In this document: piece after piece, positions 60,575 through 64,000 of the stretch
How the letters are laid out: every line of letters starts with the position of its first letter
Numbering within the stretch: the first letter of the stretch is position 1
NCBI RefSeq assembly: GCF_014648175.1
Contig: NZ_BMQP01000023.1
Coordinates: 1 to 64,000 of the forward strand
DNA from: Planobispora rosea
Lineage (GTDB): Bacteria > Actinomycetota > Actinomycetes > Streptosporangiales > Streptosporangiaceae
Direction of reading: 5' to 3'
DNA length: 64,000 nt
Notes under the pieces: model-generated
Seen by the model: only the letters and a program-made list of their open reading frames with translations
What the model was told of the DNA's origin: nothing
Databases searched by the model: none
Translations under genes and position numbers: made by a program

Positions 60575-61696
60575 ATGGCGGACAAACCCACCAAGGGCCT
60601 CGCCGATGTCGTCGCCGCGTCCACGGCGCTCAGCGACATCGACGGCAAGGCCGGACGCCTCTTCTACCGCGGCTATGACATCCATGACCTGGCCGGCCGC
60701 ACCACTTTCGAAGAGACCGCCCACCTTCTGCAGTGCGGCAGGCTCCCGAACCGGGAGCAGCTGGCCTCCTACGGGGAGGAACTGGTCCGGGGACGCACCC
60801 TCGGCCCCCTCGTCGAGGCGAACATCCCGGAGGTCGCGGAGAAGCAGGCCCCGATGGAGGCGCTGCGCACCCTCGTCTCCCTCGCCGGCGGTGACGATCC
60901 GGACAAGGACTCCAACAGCCCGGACGCCAACCTGCGCAAGGCCGCCCGGCTGACCGCGCAGCAGCCGCTGCTGGTCGCCCGCTACCACGCGGTCAGGACC
61001 GGGAGCACGATTCCCGGCCCGGATCCCGAGCTCAGCATCGCGGCGAACTTCCTGCTCCAGATCACCGGCCGCGCCCCGGATCCCCGCGCGGTGGAGATCT
61101 TCGACGCCTGCCTGGTCCTGCACGCCGACCACACGATGAACGCCTCGACGTTCGCCGCCCGCGTCTGCGCCGCGACCCTGTCGGACATGCACTCGGCCAT
61201 CGTCGCCGCGATCGGCACCCTCAAGGGCCCGCTCCACGGCGGCGCCAACGAGCAGGTCATGCGCACCCTGGAGTCGCTCGACCCGGCCGGCGTGGCCCAG
61301 TCCGTGCGTGACCGGCTCTCCGCCGGAGAGAAGATCATGGGCTTCGGGCACCGGGTCTACAAGACCGAGGACCCGCGCGCCACGCACCTGCGCCGGATGT
61401 CGCAGGAGCTGGCGGAGGCCTCCGGCGACGACACCTACTACCGGATGTCCAAGGAGATGGAGGAGGTCGTCTTCGAGACGAAGGGCCTCTACCCCAACGT
61501 GGACTTCTACGCCGCGACGGTCTACCACTACCTCGGCATCCCGACCGACCTGTTCACCCCGGTCTTCTCGGTCAGCCGCATGTCAGGATGGACCGCGCAC
61601 GTCATCGAGCAGCACGCCGACAACCGGCTGATCCGTCCGGACAGCGAGTACATCGGCGAGCGCGACCAGAAGTGGAAGCCGATCGACGAGCGGTGA
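60575..61696 (+). CDS. Citrate synthase family protein (citrate/2-methylcitrate synthase)
   Basis: The 373-residue enzyme condenses acetyl-CoA (or propionyl-CoA) with oxaloacetate. Catalytic residues are visible: His221 in PLHGGANEQV, His259 in GFGHRVYK and Asp310 in NVDFYAA. At this size it is the short, dimeric Gram-positive/archaeal type, often active on both acyl-CoAs. A CGGAGG ribosome site precedes the ATG. Its stop overlaps the start of the DUF3017 gene (TGATG). Confidence 0.93.
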   Translation: MADKPTKGLADVVAASTALSDIDGKAGRLFYRGYDIHDLAGRTTFEETAHLLQCGRLPNREQLASYGEELVRGRTLGPLVEANIPEVAEKQAPMEALRTLVSLAGGDDPDKDSNSPDANLRKAARLTAQQPLLVARYHAVRTGSTIPGPDPELSIAANFLLQITGRAPDPRAVEIFDACLVLHADHTMNASTFAARVCAATLSDMHSAIVAAIGTLKGPLHGGANEQVMRTLESLDPAGVAQSVRDRLSAGEKIMGFGHRVYKTEDPRATHLRRMSQELAEASGDDTYYRMSKEMEEVVFETKGLYPNVDFYAATVYHYLGIPTDLFTPVFSVSRMSGWTAHVIEQHADNRLIRPDSEYIGERDQKWKPIDER

Positions 61697-61980
61697 TGAG
61701 CACAGACAACGATCGCTGGGGACCGTACCCGCTGGTGCTGGCGGGTGCGGTCCTCGCCGTGGCATACGCCGCCCTGGCGCCGAACCCGGACCACCTCTAC
61801 TGGGCCGGTTTCGCGCTGGGCGCCCTCATCGCGCTGAGCGCGCTCATCCGGCTGGCCGGAGGGGGCGGGCGGATGGCCGTACGCAAGAGGCCGACCGACG
61901 CCGTGACGCTCGGACTCCTGGGCCTGGCCCTCATGGGCGGTTCCCTCGTCCTGCGGTTCCCGGACCTCATGCCGGTGTAA
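61696..61980 (+). CDS. DUF3017 small membrane protein
   Basis: The 94-residue protein has three hydrophobic helices (LVLAGAVLAVAYAALA, WAGFALGALIALSALIRLAG, AVTLGLLGLALMGGSLVL) and matches what I recall of the actinobacterial DUF3017 family. It is translationally coupled to the citrate synthase gene and lies 129 bases upstream of icd. In Streptomyces a comparable gene lies near folD. Function unknown. Confidence 0.85.
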   Translation: MSTDNDRWGPYPLVLAGAVLAVAYAALAPNPDHLYWAGFALGALIALSALIRLAGGGGRMAVRKRPTDAVTLGLLGLALMGGSLVLRFPDLMPV

Positions 61981-62109
61981 AGACATGCCCATATAAGTCG
62001 GATGACCGGGTGGCCCGCAGGCTGTGGGCGCCCGTCCGATAGCCTCACGGCCAGTGAGCCTCAAAAGGACTGACTGGCTGGTTGTTCGTTAAGAAGGGGA
62101 ACCACACGC

Positions 62110-63324
62110 ATGCCCAAGATCAAGGTAGAGGGCCCCGTCGTCGAGCTCGACGGCGACGAGATGACCCGGATCATCTGGCAGTTCATCAAGGACCAGCTGA
62201 TCCTTCCCTACCTCGACGTCGACCTGAAGTACTACGACCTCGGGATCGAGCACCGCGACGCCACTGACGACCAGGTGACGATCGACGCCGCCAACGCCAT
62301 CAAGCAGTACGGCGTCGGCGTCAAGTGCGCCACCATCACTCCGGACGAGGCCCGCGTCGAGGAGTTCGGCCTCAAGAAGATGTGGAAGTCCCCGAACGGG
62401 ACCATCCGTAACATCCTCGGCGGAGTCATCTTCCGTGAGCCGATCATCATGTCCAACGTGCCGCGGCTCGTGCCCGGCTGGACCAAGCCGATCGTCGTCG
62501 GCCGTCACGCCTTCGGCGACCAGTACCGCGCCACCGACCTCAAGGTGCCGGGCGAGGGCACGCTGACCCTCACCTTCACCCCGAAGGACGGCTCGGAGCC
62601 GATCGAGCTCGACGTCTACGACTTCCCGGGCGGCGGCGTCGCCATGGCCATGTACAACCTGGACGAGTCCATCCGCGACTTCGCCCGCGCCTCCATGCGG
62701 TACGGCCTGGCCCGCAACTACCCGGTCTACCTCTCCACGAAGAACACGATCCTGAAGGCCTACGACGGCCGGTTCAAGGACATCTTCGCCGAGGTGTACG
62801 AGACCGAGTTCAAGAAGGACTTCGAGGCCGCCGGCCTGACCTACGAGCACCGCCTGATCGACGACATGGTCGCCGCGGCGCTCAAGTGGGAGGGCGGCTA
62901 CGTCTGGGCCTGCAAGAACTACGACGGCGACGTCCAGTCCGACACCGTGGCCCAGGGCTTCGGCTCGCTCGGCCTGATGACCTCGGTCCTGATGACCCCC
63001 GACGGCCGCACCGTCGAGGCCGAGGCCGCCCACGGCACCGTGACCCGTCACTACCGCCAGCACCAGCAGGGCAAGCCGACCTCCACGAACCCGATCGCCT
63101 CGATCTTCGCGTGGACCCGGGGCCTGGCGCACCGCGGCAAGCTCGACAACACCCCCGCGGTGATCGAGTTCGCCGAGAAGCTGGAGCAGGTCTGCATCGA
63201 GACCGTCGAGGGCGGTCAGATGACCAAGGACCTCGCCCTCCTCGTCGGCGGCGACGCCGAGTGGCTGACCACCCAGGATTTCCTGGGGGCCCTGGACGAG
63301 AACCTCAAGAAGAAGATGGCCTGA
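62110..63324 (+). CDS. icd: NADP-dependent isocitrate dehydrogenase (homodimeric eukaryotic-like type)
   Basis: The 404-residue enzyme oxidatively decarboxylates isocitrate. It shows the type II features KVEGPVVELDGDEMTRIIW, the isocitrate-binding KSPNGTIRN and RHAFGDQY, and the NADP-binding AAHGTVTRHYRQHQQGKPTSTNPIASIFAW. Downstream of citrate synthase it completes a TCA-cycle segment. AAGGGGA lies about 9-10 bases before the ATG. A stem-loop follows the stop. Confidence 0.97.
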   Translation: MPKIKVEGPVVELDGDEMTRIIWQFIKDQLILPYLDVDLKYYDLGIEHRDATDDQVTIDAANAIKQYGVGVKCATITPDEARVEEFGLKKMWKSPNGTIRNILGGVIFREPIIMSNVPRLVPGWTKPIVVGRHAFGDQYRATDLKVPGEGTLTLTFTPKDGSEPIELDVYDFPGGGVAMAMYNLDESIRDFARASMRYGLARNYPVYLSTKNTILKAYDGRFKDIFAEVYETEFKKDFEAAGLTYEHRLIDDMVAAALKWEGGYVWACKNYDGDVQSDTVAQGFGSLGLMTSVLMTPDGRTVEAEAAHGTVTRHYRQHQQGKPTSTNPIASIFAWTRGLAHRGKLDNTPAVIEFAEKLEQVCIETVEGGQMTKDLALLVGGDAEWLTTQDFLGALDENLKKKMA

Positions 63325-63345
63325 CCACGGTCGTCCGAGCACGCG

Positions 63346-63367
63346 GGGCCGCCCTCCGGGGCGGCCC
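63346..63367 (+). terminator. Hairpin after icd with 13-nt repeats
   Basis: GGGCCGCCC (63346-63354) pairs with GGGCGGCCC (63359-63367), 22 bases after the stop. Two CCTTTTCCGGCGG repeats and a related CCTTTCCC follow to about 63405, so short T-runs recur downstream of the stem. Confidence 0.7.
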
Positions 63368-63432
63368 TCCGCCTTTTCCGGCGGCCTTTTCCGGCGGCCT
63401 TTCCCACGGCTCCCCGGCCGGGGAGCCCGCGG

Positions 63433-64000
63433 TCACGAGGCGGGGGACACCTCCGGAGGGACCACCGGACCCGTCGGCGGGGTGCCGACAACGATGTGGA
63501 GCGGGATGCCCAGCGGCACCGGATCGATCACCTGGCGGGTCACGCCGGTGGAGAGGTCGACCTGGTACATCTCCCGTTTCCCGGAACGGGAATGCTCCAG
63601 CAGCATCCGGTCGCCGACCACCGCCCCCCACCGTAGTGCGCCGGTGAAGCAGGGCAGGCGGACGACTCTCCGGACCCGGCCCGGTACCGGGCTCTCGACG
63701 ACGAGGGAACGGGGGGAGCAGGCTCCGGGCGGGAGGCCGCCGGGACCGGACGGCTTCCCGTGGTACGACTCGGCTATGCGCCCGCCGTCCGGCAGGATCT
63801 CGCCGGTCCGCTTCCAGAACCGCCGGGGCAGCCCGCCGATCCGCACGCCCTGGCCGTCGAACACCGCCACGGTGAAGCGGACGCCGTACCTGTCGTACGG
63901 GCTCCCGGAACAGGGGACACCGATGATCCGGCGGGCGTCCCGTCCCAGGCTGAGCACCTCGCAGACGTCTTTGAGCACCCGGGTCCTGCCGGTCGTGAAG
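63433..64000 (-). CDS. Hypothetical protein, 3' part (start outside window)
   Basis: The frame stays open to the right edge through codons before GTG 63978 (reading FTTGRTRVLKDV), so the true start lies beyond the window. The visible C-terminal 190 residues have alternating beta-strand segments (TVAVFDGQGVRIGGLP, WGAVVGDRMLLEH, YQVDLSTGVTRQVI), suggesting a beta-propeller or similar all-beta fold. A Pro-rich end follows. No signal peptide is visible. Function unknown. It is convergent with icd. Confidence 0.7.
   Translation of the reverse strand, partial: FTTGRTRVLKDVCEVLSLGRDARRIIGVPCSGSPYDRYGVRFTVAVFDGQGVRIGGLPRRFWKRTGEILPDGGRIAESYHGKPSGPGGLPPGACSPRSLVVESPVPGRVRRVVRLPCFTGALRWGAVVGDRMLLEHSRSGKREMYQVDLSTGVTRQVIDPVPLGIPLHIVVGTPPTGPVVPPEVSPAS

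Overview
The window is high-GC DNA with GTG starts, long antisense open frames and dense ATGA-type overlaps. It fits a filamentous actinobacterium. The backbone genes (pcrA, a stand-alone B12-binding mutase subunit, sucCD, a DUF6350 membrane protein, purN, purH, folD, a DUF3017 protein, icd) follow an order I recall from Streptomyces-type chromosomes. The coxSLM-type operon, PspC/LiaFSR-like sensor locus and tandem secreted paralogues suggest Streptosporangiales; that family-level guess is inference.

Layout. 1-21.6 kb is an envelope-glycan locus. It holds a truncated membrane protein, a DPM1/GtrB-type GT2, a GtrA-like flippase, rmlA and rmlB, a GT-C-type membrane protein, three GT2 proteins, two GT2/CDP-glycerol glycerophosphotransferase fusions, two tandem CDP-alcohol phosphotransferases, two tandem sulfotransferases and a GT4. 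Together these could build, sulfate and export a glycosylated polyol-phosphate polymer or anionic glycolipid; the product is unknown. 21.7-24.8 kb is a TetR regulator divergent from an ABC ATPase and FtsX-type permease, with a long perfect palindrome between them. 24.8-29.7 kb is a coxG-coxM-coxL-coxS molybdenum hydroxylase operon whose large subunit carries the form II motif. 29.9-33.9 kb holds small oxidative or regulatory genes: a PNPOx-like protein, VOC protein, DJ-1/PfpI protein divergent from a LysR, and a CGNR zinc-finger regulator.

33.9-38.1 kb is a LiaFSR-like envelope-stress module (PspC/LiaF-like protein, PspC-histidine kinase, LuxR-type response regulator). 38.2-45.9 kb has a GCS2-type ligase, a WhiB protein, a CAAX-type protease, a lone FetB-like permease, a PIG-L deacetylase, pcrA and an SDR. 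46.1-48.9 kb holds three tandem secreted paralogues with an LppX/LprAFG-like look. 49.1-63.3 kb is mainly primary metabolism: B12-binding mutase subunit, sucCD, purN, purH, folD, citrate synthase and icd, interspersed with a DUF6350 protein, proline iminopeptidase with a divergent MarR, and an FHA-HTH regulator. The last gene runs off the right edge.

Recurring structure: near-perfect GC hairpins lie downstream of many genes, mostly without a U-tract. In-frame minisatellites of 15-30 nt sit in linkers or C-terminal tails of at least six unrelated proteins. No tRNA, rRNA, CRISPR array, transposase or integrase was seen.
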